Assembly (NCBI RefSeq): GCF_016865365.1
Contig: NZ_AP024469.1
Location: 4,556,501-4,620,500 of the forward strand
Reading direction: 5' to 3'
Source: Geobacter sp. SVR
GTDB taxonomy: Bacteria; Desulfobacterota; Desulfuromonadia; Geobacterales; Pseudopelobacteraceae
DNA: 64,000 nt
Part shown: piece by piece, positions 19,303-27,938 of the stretch
Layout: each line of letters begins with the position of its first letter
How positions within the stretch are numbered: position 1 is the stretch's first letter
Translations under genes and position numbers: made by a program
Notes under the pieces: generated by a model
What the model saw: only the letters and a program-made list of their open reading frames with translations
Told to the model about the DNA's origin: nothing
The model's database searches: none

Positions 19303-20358
19303 ATGAGAGATTACATGAGAACCGTAAAGCCTTTGGTTAGCATTATGATTCCCAATAGGAACCACTCAAAATTTCTGGGAACATGTATCGAAAGTGCCTT
19401 GAATCAAACATACCCGAACTTGGAAATAGTTGTTCTCGACAATTGCTCCGATGACAACTCTTTGAAAGTCGCTTCAAGATATGTCAACAGAGGTGTGAGA
19501 GTCTGTAAGAACCCTATAAATATTGGAAATAAGAACTTTAATCTGTTGACAGTGCTCACAGAAGGCGAATACATGATTCTGCTGTGCGCCGATGATGTGA
19601 TACAGCCGACTTTTATCGAAAAAAGTGTAGCTATCATGGAACAAAACCCTAACGTAGGATATGTCCATTGTGAGAGAGATTATATTGATGGAGATGATGT
19701 CATCACCGAACTTGATCCCTTCTACAACTGTAATTTTATCTGTCCTGGTGAATCAGTACTGCCCATATACATGCTTACTGATGTCGCGCAGCCATCGCAA
19801 TGCGTCATACGGAGAAGTATATTCCAGAAAGTTCTTGGCTATAATACGGAATTCGATCACAGCAATGCGGATAAGGCGTTGTGGTTTAGACTTTCGCTTG
19901 TCTCTGATTATGCATATATTCGGGAAAAATTAGCTCTTATTAGAGTCCACAGTGCACGAGAAACTGTGATCGCATTCAGAAGTTTTTATCATTCAATAGC
20001 ACTCTATCTGACACTAATGAATCAGGTAGAACTTGGTGGACAACTAAAAGGACATCGTAATGTGTATGAGAAACTTCCCGCCGCCTTTAGAAAGCTTGCT
20101 GATGAAACATTGCAAATTGCTCTATTTTGTATCCATGAAGACAATTTAAAACTAGCTAAACAGTATTTAGTTTTTGCAAAAATAATGGATAATTCAATCG
20201 TCGAAAGTGAAAATTATATCTTAATAAGTAATATTTATGACAGCTTACAATGTAAAAACGATTCTGAAAAAGAAAAAATAGAACTTTCAATGTTTGGAAA
20301 GCGTACTAGAAATTACGAACCACCAGAGAATTATATCAAAATTGAGATAAAACCATGA
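19303..20358 (+). CDS. GT2 glycosyltransferase
   Basis: A 351-aa GT-A family 2 transferase. SIMIPNRNHSKFLGTCIESA and LDNCSDDNS are the N-terminal motifs, and LLCADDVIQP is an intact DxD-like metal site near residue 95. The C-terminal 100 residues are helical (LKLAKQYLVFAKIMDNSIVE). The gene is AT-rich and its codon use differs from the GC-rich genes upstream. Starts at 19303 or 19315 are both possible. It is a paralogue of the next gene. Donor and acceptor are unknown. Confidence 0.82.
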   Translation: MRDYMRTVKPLVSIMIPNRNHSKFLGTCIESALNQTYPNLEIVVLDNCSDDNSLKVASRYVNRGVRVCKNPINIGNKNFNLLTVLTEGEYMILLCADDVIQPTFIEKSVAIMEQNPNVGYVHCERDYIDGDDVITELDPFYNCNFICPGESVLPIYMLTDVAQPSQCVIRRSIFQKVLGYNTEFDHSNADKALWFRLSLVSDYAYIREKLALIRVHSARETVIAFRSFYHSIALYLTLMNQVELGGQLKGHRNVYEKLPAAFRKLADETLQIALFCIHEDNLKLAKQYLVFAKIMDNSIVESENYILISNIYDSLQCKNDSEKEKIELSMFGKRTRNYEPPENYIKIEIKP

Positions 20359-21416
20359 CACTTGATAATTTTAATATTATAGTGCTAATACCAACAGAAG
20401 ATTGCATCAATTACATTGATGCAAGCATTAATAGTGTTCTTATTCAGACTTACAATAGGAATAATATAAAAATTGTTGCTATTGATAATTGTTCAACGGA
20501 TGGCACTTATGAAAAATTGTTGAATTATTCGATTAATCACGGAATATCTGTCTATAGGTTAAAAGAAAAATGTTCCCGAGCAATGTTACTGTATGAATCA
20601 ATTTCGTATATAGAGCCTGTCAATTATAAATATATTACCGTTTTATCCCCTGGTGATATATTTTATTCTAATTTTATAGAAGATTCTGTTAAAGTTATGG
20701 AAAAATATTCAAACGCAAAGAGGAGAATGCTCATTTGCGAGGTTAGTATTATCGACAGCAATGCCAGAATATCGTCACAATTACCGATTTTTACTGACAG
20801 CTGTATTCTAAAAAGTAGCTGGAGTTTATTACAATTTTTTACATTCGGTTTTGATCATAGAGTGCAGTGGATTTGCCTTAAAGATACTCTTCCGTCTGAT
20901 TTAGCAGATTTAGTATTCTGCGTCGACAACACAGATTGGTTCAACAAGGCATTATTCTCATTTAATTCAGAAATTATCTATCTAGATAAACCGCTTGCGT
21001 CTGCCGTATTATCGTATCCCGATGACAGATTATATAAACTAATGTTAAAGCTGTCTCTGGTAACAAGATTTAAGTTGATACGCGGAACTATGGATAACAA
21101 AAATTTTGAAGACTTAGATGAGCTTGAAGATCAAAAACTATCTAATTATAAATTATCATTATTAGCACTTAAATACGCTTATGATGATTTAATCGAAATT
21201 AAAATAGATTCTGCACGTAAAATTTTACTATTTGCAGAAATGGTCTTCTCTGATATAGTCGAAACTGAGTTGTATTCAACTATTTGCAATTTAATAGAAA
21301 AACCAGAGTATTGTTCGGTAGTGCTGGATCAGCATTTTGATTTTTTATTAAGGCCATCAAACCCACCAACTAATTCAATTTCAATGAATTTGATAGCAAC
21401 TGATATCCAGGTATGA
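20355..21416 (+). CDS. Divergent GT2-like protein, DxD degenerate
   Basis: A 353-aa paralogue of the preceding transferase: ALNQTYPNLEIVVLDNCSDD there corresponds to LIQTYNRNNIKIVAIDNCST here, and SARKILLFAEMVFSDIVETE matches the helical tail of the neighbour. The motif that is CADDVI in the neighbour is SPGDIF here, so the first metal-binding aspartate is lost. It may be catalytically weak, use another residue, or act as a partner subunit. The DNA is the most AT-rich coding stretch of the window. ATGA overlaps join it to the genes on both sides. Confidence 0.72.
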   Translation: MTLDNFNIIVLIPTEDCINYIDASINSVLIQTYNRNNIKIVAIDNCSTDGTYEKLLNYSINHGISVYRLKEKCSRAMLLYESISYIEPVNYKYITVLSPGDIFYSNFIEDSVKVMEKYSNAKRRMLICEVSIIDSNARISSQLPIFTDSCILKSSWSLLQFFTFGFDHRVQWICLKDTLPSDLADLVFCVDNTDWFNKALFSFNSEIIYLDKPLASAVLSYPDDRLYKLMLKLSLVTRFKLIRGTMDNKNFEDLDELEDQKLSNYKLSLLALKYAYDDLIEIKIDSARKILLFAEMVFSDIVETELYSTICNLIEKPEYCSVVLDQHFDFLLRPSNPPTNSISMNLIATDIQV

Positions 21417-22363
21417 GCACAGTAAATATTACAATATTAGGCGCGTGTTCCCATATTGCAAAAGGTCTTATATATAATTTAAAGCCATCGGCAAAATCCA
21501 AACTCCATCTTTACACAACATCTCCACAACAATCCTACATCTTTGCCCACGACATTTGTAGATTGCCAGAACATGCTTATTCTATCAATGAGGGATATCA
21601 TAGCTTCATGTCGAAAAAACATGATGTAATTATAAATTGCATTGGTGTTGGCACTCAGAGAAAAATACGCGGTGATTATACTAAATATTTCATTGTAGGT
21701 GAAAAATTTGACAACATGATTATTGAATACCTACAAAATTATTCACCAGAGACGTTATATATAAATATTAGTAGCGGTGCCGTATATGGCCGTTCATTTA
21801 CAGGGCCAGTGTCAGAATGGAGTGAAAATGCTCTCACCGTGAATCATATAATGCAAGAAGATTATTATTCTATTTGCAAATTGAATTCAGAAGCGAAACA
21901 CCGCGCCTTTAGTCATTTAAAAATAGTTGATCTAAGATTGTTTTCATATTTCAGTAGATTCGCAGATATATCAGATGGATATTTTATTACCGATATCATT
22001 GACAGTATAAAAAGCAATAAAAAGCTTAAGACAAATACCACTAATATTATTAGAGATTATGTACATCCGGTAGATCTGTGTTCAATTGTTCATATATGTA
22101 TCCAAATAAATAATATAAACGATGCATATGATGTAATGAGTACAAAACCTGTAAACAAAACGGAAATATTAGACTATTTTTCAAAAAATTATGGCCTAAA
22201 ATATTCAATAGATAGTTCTATTGTTGAACAGACTCCGACAGGGGTGAAGGATATATATTATTCTAAATACTTTAAAATTGCAAAAATAGGCTATATCCCG
22301 TCGTATAGTTCTCTGGACACTGTGATACAAGAAGCAAGTTATTTATTAGAGGATAAAAAGTAA
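21413..22363 (+). CDS. NAD-dependent epimerase/dehydratase-like SDR
   Basis: A 316-aa protein of the extended short-chain dehydrogenase type. The N-terminal ITILGACSHIAKGL is an altered glycine motif, INISSGAVYGRSF is the catalytic serine strand, and YYSICKLNSEAKHR gives the YxxxK pair. YVHPVDLCSIV in the C-terminal half is typical of sugar epimerases and reductases. It could reduce or epimerise a nucleotide-linked ketosugar; its distance from rfbH means a link to that pathway is only a guess. AT-rich, and coupled by an ATGA overlap to the gene before it. Confidence 0.8.
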   Translation: MSTVNITILGACSHIAKGLIYNLKPSAKSKLHLYTTSPQQSYIFAHDICRLPEHAYSINEGYHSFMSKKHDVIINCIGVGTQRKIRGDYTKYFIVGEKFDNMIIEYLQNYSPETLYINISSGAVYGRSFTGPVSEWSENALTVNHIMQEDYYSICKLNSEAKHRAFSHLKIVDLRLFSYFSRFADISDGYFITDIIDSIKSNKKLKTNTTNIIRDYVHPVDLCSIVHICIQINNINDAYDVMSTKPVNKTEILDYFSKNYGLKYSIDSSIVEQTPTGVKDIYYSKYFKIAKIGYIPSYSSLDTVIQEASYLLEDKK

Positions 22364-24154
22364 ATGAATTTGCTGTTTGTCCAACCAAAAGCTCGCGATA
22401 TTGCTGGTATTGCAACTGGTATCTGTTATGTTGCTACAGCCACTAAAGAGGCTGGATACAACATATTCGGGGTGAATCTTAATTACTTTAGTTCATCAGG
22501 GTATCGAGACATACTTGCAAGTGCTATCAATACGAATAACATCGATGTGGTATTTATTGGTGGTACTTCCGGTGATTTTAACGAAATTAAAAGAATAATC
22601 TCAATTTTGAAAGGCCTTAATAATGAGTTGGTTTTAGTACTTGGTGGCTATTTAGTTTCGACAGAGCCAGAATTAGTTATTAGAAATACAGGCGCTGATT
22701 TTGGGGTAATTGGACTGGGCGAAACAGCGTCTGTAGAATTGTTAAATCTGTTGAGTCAAAAATGCGCTAAATCATCGTATTCCACGATTTCTGGATTGGT
22801 TTATATTGATGATAATAATGATCTTGTAATAACGTCTAACAGAAAGGCATGCTCATTCAATTTTAATAGGATACCGGCTCTTGACCTTTTATTTGATGAT
22901 TATATAAGAAACAATAAGCACATTGACCTTGTAGGAAGTATTGGTTGCCCGTTCAGTTGTACCTTTTGTTCACGTCCTGTTGGAACAAAAAAGTACGATC
23001 AACGCCCTTTGGATTCTCTTTTTTATGAATTAGATTATTGGCTAACTGTCTATGATATAAAAACTATTGGTATTAATGACGAATTGTTTTCGTTGGATGA
23101 AGAGCGCGTTCGTGAATTTTGCTCTCGTATTCGAAAATATCAAATCGGTTTTGGACTTCAAGGTAGAGTAGATACTATTACTGAAGAAATACTTACCATG
23201 CTTAAAGATGCGGGATGCTATTCTATCAGTTATGGTCTTGAAAGTGCTAATAATTCAATTCTGGCAAGTATGAAAAAGGGGATTACAATAGAACAAATTG
23301 AAAAGGCACTGTCTGCAACACGTCAACATGGAATATCCATTATTGGGAACTTCATTTTTGGAGATATTCAAGAAACTTATGAAACAGCAAACGACACCTT
23401 GAATTGGTGGACTAACCACATGTCAGAGTATGACATACATTTAACCATGATCGTGCCATTTCCGGGCTCATATATCTATGATTATGCTGTGCAGAAGGGG
23501 ATGATATCAGATAAGCTTAAATTTCTAAATGATGGCTGCCCTCCGGTAAACTGTTCAAAGATGTCAGAAAGCGAGATATTACGGTTAAAGCGAAGAATAA
23601 ACAGCTTATTACAAATTAAATCCAGGGCATCAACTATATCAATAAAATATATCCATCCAGACAATACCATTGATCTAACGTTGGAGTGCGGGCACTGTTT
23701 TAAAAAGTTTAACGTATTTAAAAAAGATCTGGCAAATGACTCACGATGGTCGTTCGACCGCTGTCCCTCATGCGGTGGACATAACTCCCTTTCCCCCACT
23801 GATATATTCAAACCTTCCTTGTACAAACAAGTGCTTGACCATATGTCCGAACAATATTTCAAAACATTTCAGATGAAAAATAAGAAAATTGTAATGTGGG
23901 GCGCTAAAGAACGTGGTCAACTTTTGATTGCTTCATCGGAAAATTTGCGGAAATGCCTTGTTAAAGTAGTTGATAGTGCCCATGAAGAATATCACGACAA
24001 ACTACTGCTCGGTATTATTAGAGTTGATCCACCTGAAACACTTAAAGATCTGGATTTTGATTATTTAATAATAGCTTCTACCAACTATAGGGACGAGATT
24101 AAATCTATCATTAGAGATAAATTCCAATTAAATATTGAAATATTAGACATTTAA
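22364..24154 (+). CDS. B12-binding-type radical SAM enzyme with zinc ribbon and Rossmann-like tail
   Basis: A 596-aa protein. Residues 1-150 have the cobalamin-domain layout (VFIGGTSGDFNEI, VLGGYLVSTEPE, GVIGLGETASVELL). The radical SAM core has GCPFSCTFC (Cys195, Cys199, Cys202). After it come a four-cysteine zinc ribbon (CGHC ... CPSC, roughly 440-480) and a final domain beginning IVMWGAKERGQLLI, which matches the tail of the methyltransferase at 18124. Such a tail on a radical SAM protein is unusual. The gene is AT-rich and begins directly after the SDR stop. The substrate is probably a glycan or nucleotide sugar, by context only. Confidence 0.84.
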   Translation: MNLLFVQPKARDIAGIATGICYVATATKEAGYNIFGVNLNYFSSSGYRDILASAINTNNIDVVFIGGTSGDFNEIKRIISILKGLNNELVLVLGGYLVSTEPELVIRNTGADFGVIGLGETASVELLNLLSQKCAKSSYSTISGLVYIDDNNDLVITSNRKACSFNFNRIPALDLLFDDYIRNNKHIDLVGSIGCPFSCTFCSRPVGTKKYDQRPLDSLFYELDYWLTVYDIKTIGINDELFSLDEERVREFCSRIRKYQIGFGLQGRVDTITEEILTMLKDAGCYSISYGLESANNSILASMKKGITIEQIEKALSATRQHGISIIGNFIFGDIQETYETANDTLNWWTNHMSEYDIHLTMIVPFPGSYIYDYAVQKGMISDKLKFLNDGCPPVNCSKMSESEILRLKRRINSLLQIKSRASTISIKYIHPDNTIDLTLECGHCFKKFNVFKKDLANDSRWSFDRCPSCGGHNSLSPTDIFKPSLYKQVLDHMSEQYFKTFQMKNKKIVMWGAKERGQLLIASSENLRKCLVKVVDSAHEEYHDKLLLGIIRVDPPETLKDLDFDYLIIASTNYRDEIKSIIRDKFQLNIEILDI

Positions 24155-24156
24155 TT

Positions 24157-24189
24157 TCATCTCCAGATGGCTTGAGGAGAGATGATTTA
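24157..24189 (+). terminator. Weak hairpin after the AT-rich block
   Basis: TCATCTC at 24157 can pair with GAGATGA at 24179, with a 15-base loop, followed by TTTAT. The stem is short and the T run poor, so this may be an attenuator or chance. Confidence 0.25.
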
Positions 24190-24203
24190 TCAGTTGAGAT
24201 ACT

Positions 24204-27200
24204 ATGAGATATGTGATTATAGCACCTACTTATAACGAGCGATCAGCTGGAATAAGAGTACTTCAGGAACTCCAGAAGTGGCTTATTCGATTTGGTAAAG
24301 AGGCAATTATTCCAAACATCGACGTAAATGCACCTTATCGTATTGAAGATGACGATATCGTTGTATACCCGGAAATCATTAAGGGTAATCCTCTCAAGGC
24401 GAAAAGGGTCGTCAGATATATTCTTAATGATCCTGGCAAATTAGGTGGTGACAGAGAATACGATAGAAATGAAATTTTGTTCGCCTACGATGGTGAGCTC
24501 AGTCGTTATTGCAAGAGCTCGAATAATGTGCTGCGTCTACCATGCACAGAAGATTTTTTTACCAACACTGGTAGGTCGCGCGCAGTTGATTGCTTTTGGA
24601 TCGGCAAAGGCCGGTTCACTCCACATCCAGCTATCAGAAACGCCCTCGAGATAAGCTATACATGGCCGGCAAAACGTAAGGAGCTCGCTGAACTCCTGAA
24701 TCGGACAAAAACGTTTTATACGTATGACGACCGTACGGCCCTCACACTAGAGGCTTCTCTCTGTGGTTGCGAGATCAAGGAAATAAGGAATGGCGAAATA
24801 ATCGACATCCGCCCAATGCTTTCCGTTGACCAAGAAAGTCTTAATATTCAACTTAACAACTTCATTCAGATGACCTGGTATCCGGAAATGGATGCCGACG
24901 CCAAGGCAACCGAATACATCGAGTCGATAGTTTCGAACCACACCACCGAGCTTGCCACCAAAGATCTGACCTCAATCATCATCCTCACCTGGAACCAGTT
25001 GCACTGCACCCGGGAGTGTCTGGCGTCCATCGCGGCGCATACGCTCGAACCATACGAACTCATCGTCGTAGATAACGGCTCCACTGACGGCACCGTGGCG
25101 TGGTTGCACGAGCAGACGTGCCGGGATGATCGTATCCGGCTCATCGAGAACCCATCCAACCACGGTTTCGCCGCCGGCTGCAACCAGGGGTTGTCAGTTG
25201 CCCGGGGCAATTATCTGGTGCTGCTGAACAACGACGTAGTGGTCACGCCCGAATGGCTTTCCGGATTGCTGGAGTGCCACCGACTGGATCCCTTTGCCGG
25301 GATTGTGGGACCAATGACCAATAACGCCAGCGGCATCCAGGGGCTGGGCAACCCAATATACGACCCCGGCGGTCTTGACGGCTTCGCCCGCCAGTTCCGT
25401 GACCGCAACCGGCATCGCCGCGTCGCCAGCCGACGACTGGTGGGGTTCTGCATGCTGCTCACCCGGCAGTTGTATGTCGAAATCGGCGGGCTGGACGAGC
25501 GGTTCGGCAGCGGGAACTTCGAAGACGATGATTTCTGTCTGCGAGCTGCCATTGTCGGTCGCCGCAACATGATCGCTGCTGACGTCTACGTGCACCACTA
25601 TGGAGGGGCTTCCTTCGCCGCTGGCGGTATCGATTACCGTGCTGCTATTGGCGGCAACTGGGCCTTGTTCCGTGACAAATGGAGCGCTCCCGTGGCTATG
25701 CCTGCAGAGGCGGAACTGATTGCACGCTGCCGTCTCAGGGAGGAACTGGAACGGCTGATCATGGAGGAACGCCCTGTTGAAGCGCTGCAGCGGCTGGCCC
25801 AGGCGGGAGGGGTGATGGAGCGCGACCCGCTGGTTACGGAACTGCGGGCCCAGGCCCTCTGGTCCATGGGACGTGAGCAGGAGGCAGCCTCGCTGCTTGG
25901 AAGTGACAGTACGTTCCAGTCCATTTTAGAGGGTCGACTCGCTCTGGAGTCGGGCGATCTGGAAACAGCCGGTATCCAGTTTCAGACCGCCCGTTCCCGC
26001 CTTCCGGGGTGTGGTCTCCCGTATCTCCATCTTGCGCTCTTGGCCCGGCAGCAAGGAGAAATGGGCCGCGCCGTGGCCCTGCTGTTGAAGGGGATTAATC
26101 TCTCGCCAACCATGCCCGGATACGAACCGCTACTGGACACGCTCATTGCAACGGACCAGTGTGGCGAATTGGTGCGCATCCTTAAGGAAGCGGCACATCT
26201 CTATCCGGACAGTCGCCAGGTCGGCCGCCTGCTGGTTGCGTGGGCGAATCGGGCAGGACAGTGCGAGGAGGTCGTGGCCGCTGCAGAACGCTTCTGCATA
26301 CGTTTCGGACCTGATGAACAGGTACTTGCATTCGGCTTGTCAGCTCGCCGTCGTCTGGGTGAATACCGTTCAGCTGCTCCTCAGGGAAGGCGGATATCGC
26401 TCTGTATGATCGTCAGAGACGAGGAACTGCATATCGCACGCTGCCTGACCTCCTGCCGGCCGCTGGTACATGAGATGGTCGTAGTGGATACCGGCTCCAA
26501 TGACAGAACTCCCGAGCTGGCGGAATTGCTGGGGGCACGCCTGATCCGCCATCAGTGGCGGGATGACTTCTCCGAGGCGCGCAATGCCTCCTTGGAAGCC
26601 GCCACTGGCGACTGGCTTCTGGTAATGGATGGAGACGAGGCTCTTTCACCGCGGGATTATTCCGCTTTCCAGAAAGCCCTGGAAGGAGCTGCCTGTCCTG
26701 CCGCCTTCACCATCCTCACCCGTAACTACACCAATGTGGCCACACTTGATGGCTTCACCCCGCTGGATAGCTCCTATCCTGAGGAGGAGGCAGGCTCCGG
26801 TTGGACCCCCAGCGTCAAGGTCCGTCTCTTTCCCAATCATTGCGGGATTCATTTTGAGGGAGTAGTACACGAAATGGTGGAAGGGACGATCGCCCAAGCC
26901 GGCTTGCCTCTACGAGAGCACCCGGTACCGATCCACCACTATGGAGGGTTGGAGAACCAGCGCCTGAACCGTAAGCGGACTCTCTACTATACCTTGGGGC
27001 AACAAAAATTACAGGTGGGAAACCGGGACCCGAAAGCCCTATACGAACTGGCGGTCCAGGCGGCTGAGCTTGAACGCTTTATCGAGGCGGAGGAGTTGTG
27101 GCTGACCTTGCTGGAGCAGGAGCCAGAATTTTCCGTTGCCTGGTTCAACCTCGGCTACATCTATCTGAAAATAAACCGTCTGAGGGAGGCCATGGCAGCT

Positions 27201-27533
27201 ACCGAACGCGCCCTGGTGCTTGATCCGGGCTACAAGGCCGCTCTGCTCAACCTGACGTTGTGCCGCTTCTGCCTGTTACCGGCGCCGGAAGCTCTTGCAG
27301 CCGTAGACGGGGTAGCCGCGCTCCATCCTGAAGATCGCAGCATCCGCATCCTCCGTCATGTTGCGCTATGCCTCAGCGGACGCCTGCAGGAGGGGATTGA
27401 AGGGCTGCGCATGTTGGCTGCCGACGGATGCGGTATGACAGACTTTCTGAAATCCGTCGCGAGACTGTTGTACGCGGTTGAAAGGCCCGAGGAGGGAAAG
27501 ATTCTGGAGGCGTTGTCGGGTGTGTTTGCTTAG
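24204..27533 (+). CDS. Multidomain glycosyltransferase: unknown N-terminus, GT2, TPR, GT2, TPR
   Basis: A 1109-aa protein with at least five parts. Residues 1-245 look like a divergent GT-B-type domain (RYVIIAPTYNERSAGIRVLQ, TYDDRTALTLEASLCG). Residues about 250-520 are a GT2 domain (SIIILTWNQLHCTRECL, VDNGSTDGTV, LLNNDVVVTP). Residues about 530-720 are TPR-like. Residues about 730-930 are a second GT2 domain (SLCMIVRDEELHIARCL, DTGSNDRT, LVMDGDEALS). The rest is TPR again. DNA composition shifts from AT-rich to GC-rich near 24900, close to the first domain boundary. It could add two or more sugars. The ribosome site is weak. Its stop overlaps the convergent flbT stop. Confidence 0.85.
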   Translation: MRYVIIAPTYNERSAGIRVLQELQKWLIRFGKEAIIPNIDVNAPYRIEDDDIVVYPEIIKGNPLKAKRVVRYILNDPGKLGGDREYDRNEILFAYDGELSRYCKSSNNVLRLPCTEDFFTNTGRSRAVDCFWIGKGRFTPHPAIRNALEISYTWPAKRKELAELLNRTKTFYTYDDRTALTLEASLCGCEIKEIRNGEIIDIRPMLSVDQESLNIQLNNFIQMTWYPEMDADAKATEYIESIVSNHTTELATKDLTSIIILTWNQLHCTRECLASIAAHTLEPYELIVVDNGSTDGTVAWLHEQTCRDDRIRLIENPSNHGFAAGCNQGLSVARGNYLVLLNNDVVVTPEWLSGLLECHRLDPFAGIVGPMTNNASGIQGLGNPIYDPGGLDGFARQFRDRNRHRRVASRRLVGFCMLLTRQLYVEIGGLDERFGSGNFEDDDFCLRAAIVGRRNMIAADVYVHHYGGASFAAGGIDYRAAIGGNWALFRDKWSAPVAMPAEAELIARCRLREELERLIMEERPVEALQRLAQAGGVMERDPLVTELRAQALWSMGREQEAASLLGSDSTFQSILEGRLALESGDLETAGIQFQTARSRLPGCGLPYLHLALLARQQGEMGRAVALLLKGINLSPTMPGYEPLLDTLIATDQCGELVRILKEAAHLYPDSRQVGRLLVAWANRAGQCEEVVAAAERFCIRFGPDEQVLAFGLSARRRLGEYRSAAPQGRRISLCMIVRDEELHIARCLTSCRPLVHEMVVVDTGSNDRTPELAELLGARLIRHQWRDDFSEARNASLEAATGDWLLVMDGDEALSPRDYSAFQKALEGAACPAAFTILTRNYTNVATLDGFTPLDSSYPEEEAGSGWTPSVKVRLFPNHCGIHFEGVVHEMVEGTIAQAGLPLREHPVPIHHYGGLENQRLNRKRTLYYTLGQQKLQVGNRDPKALYELAVQAAELERFIEAEELWLTLLEQEPEFSVAWFNLGYIYLKINRLREAMAATERALVLDPGYKAALLNLTLCRFCLLPAPEALAAVDGVAALHPEDRSIRILRHVALCLSGRLQEGIEGLRMLAADGCGMTDFLKSVARLLYAVERPEEGKILEALSGVFA

Positions 27534-27934
27534 CCTTCTGTGGGATCAGGTATCCGGGATACCAGGCACTTCTCATATTCCATGAGCCTGCGGGCAGCCT
27601 TGAGGGCGTGGTAGTAATCCTGCTCGAGAATGAGCGAGCTGATCTCCTCCAGGTACTGACGGGTACTGGCGGCCGCCGAGACTATTTGCTTCACCTGCTC
27701 CCAGTAGGTGTGGTGGTATTTTACAAGATTATCCCCGTCGATATACATCAGCTGGATGAGGAAATAGAGCCGTTCTCCCGGCGTGGAGGCATCTTCCTCC
27801 TTCATGATGTCCTTTTCGCGCAGGATGGCTATCTTGTTTTCGATGTGGAACTCACTCGTCTTATCGCCGTTGCGCAGAACTGCGTGCCCGATGAGTACCT
27901 TTTCGTGAGGCTTCAGACGGATCTTGAGAGACAT
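27530..27934 (-). CDS. flbT: Flagellin regulator FlbT
   Basis: A 134-aa protein of the FlbT family. In Caulobacter, FlbT binds the leader of flagellin mRNA and limits its translation and stability. MSLKIRLKPHEKVLIGHAVL, GERLYFLIQLMYID and the YYHALKAARRLMEYE tail are family-typical. I chose the ATG at 27934; a longer frame to 28006 would overlap the upstream gene with no conserved residues. It starts four bases after that gene's stop, so the two are one operon, and it is two genes downstream of flagellin. Its end overlaps the convergent glycosyltransferase end by four bases. A role in coupling flagellin synthesis to assembly is likely. Confidence 0.85.
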   Translation of the reverse strand: MSLKIRLKPHEKVLIGHAVLRNGDKTSEFHIENKIAILREKDIMKEEDASTPGERLYFLIQLMYIDGDNLVKYHHTYWEQVKQIVSAAASTRQYLEEISSLILEQDYYHALKAARRLMEYEKCLVSRIPDPTEG

Positions 27935-27938
27935 ATGG

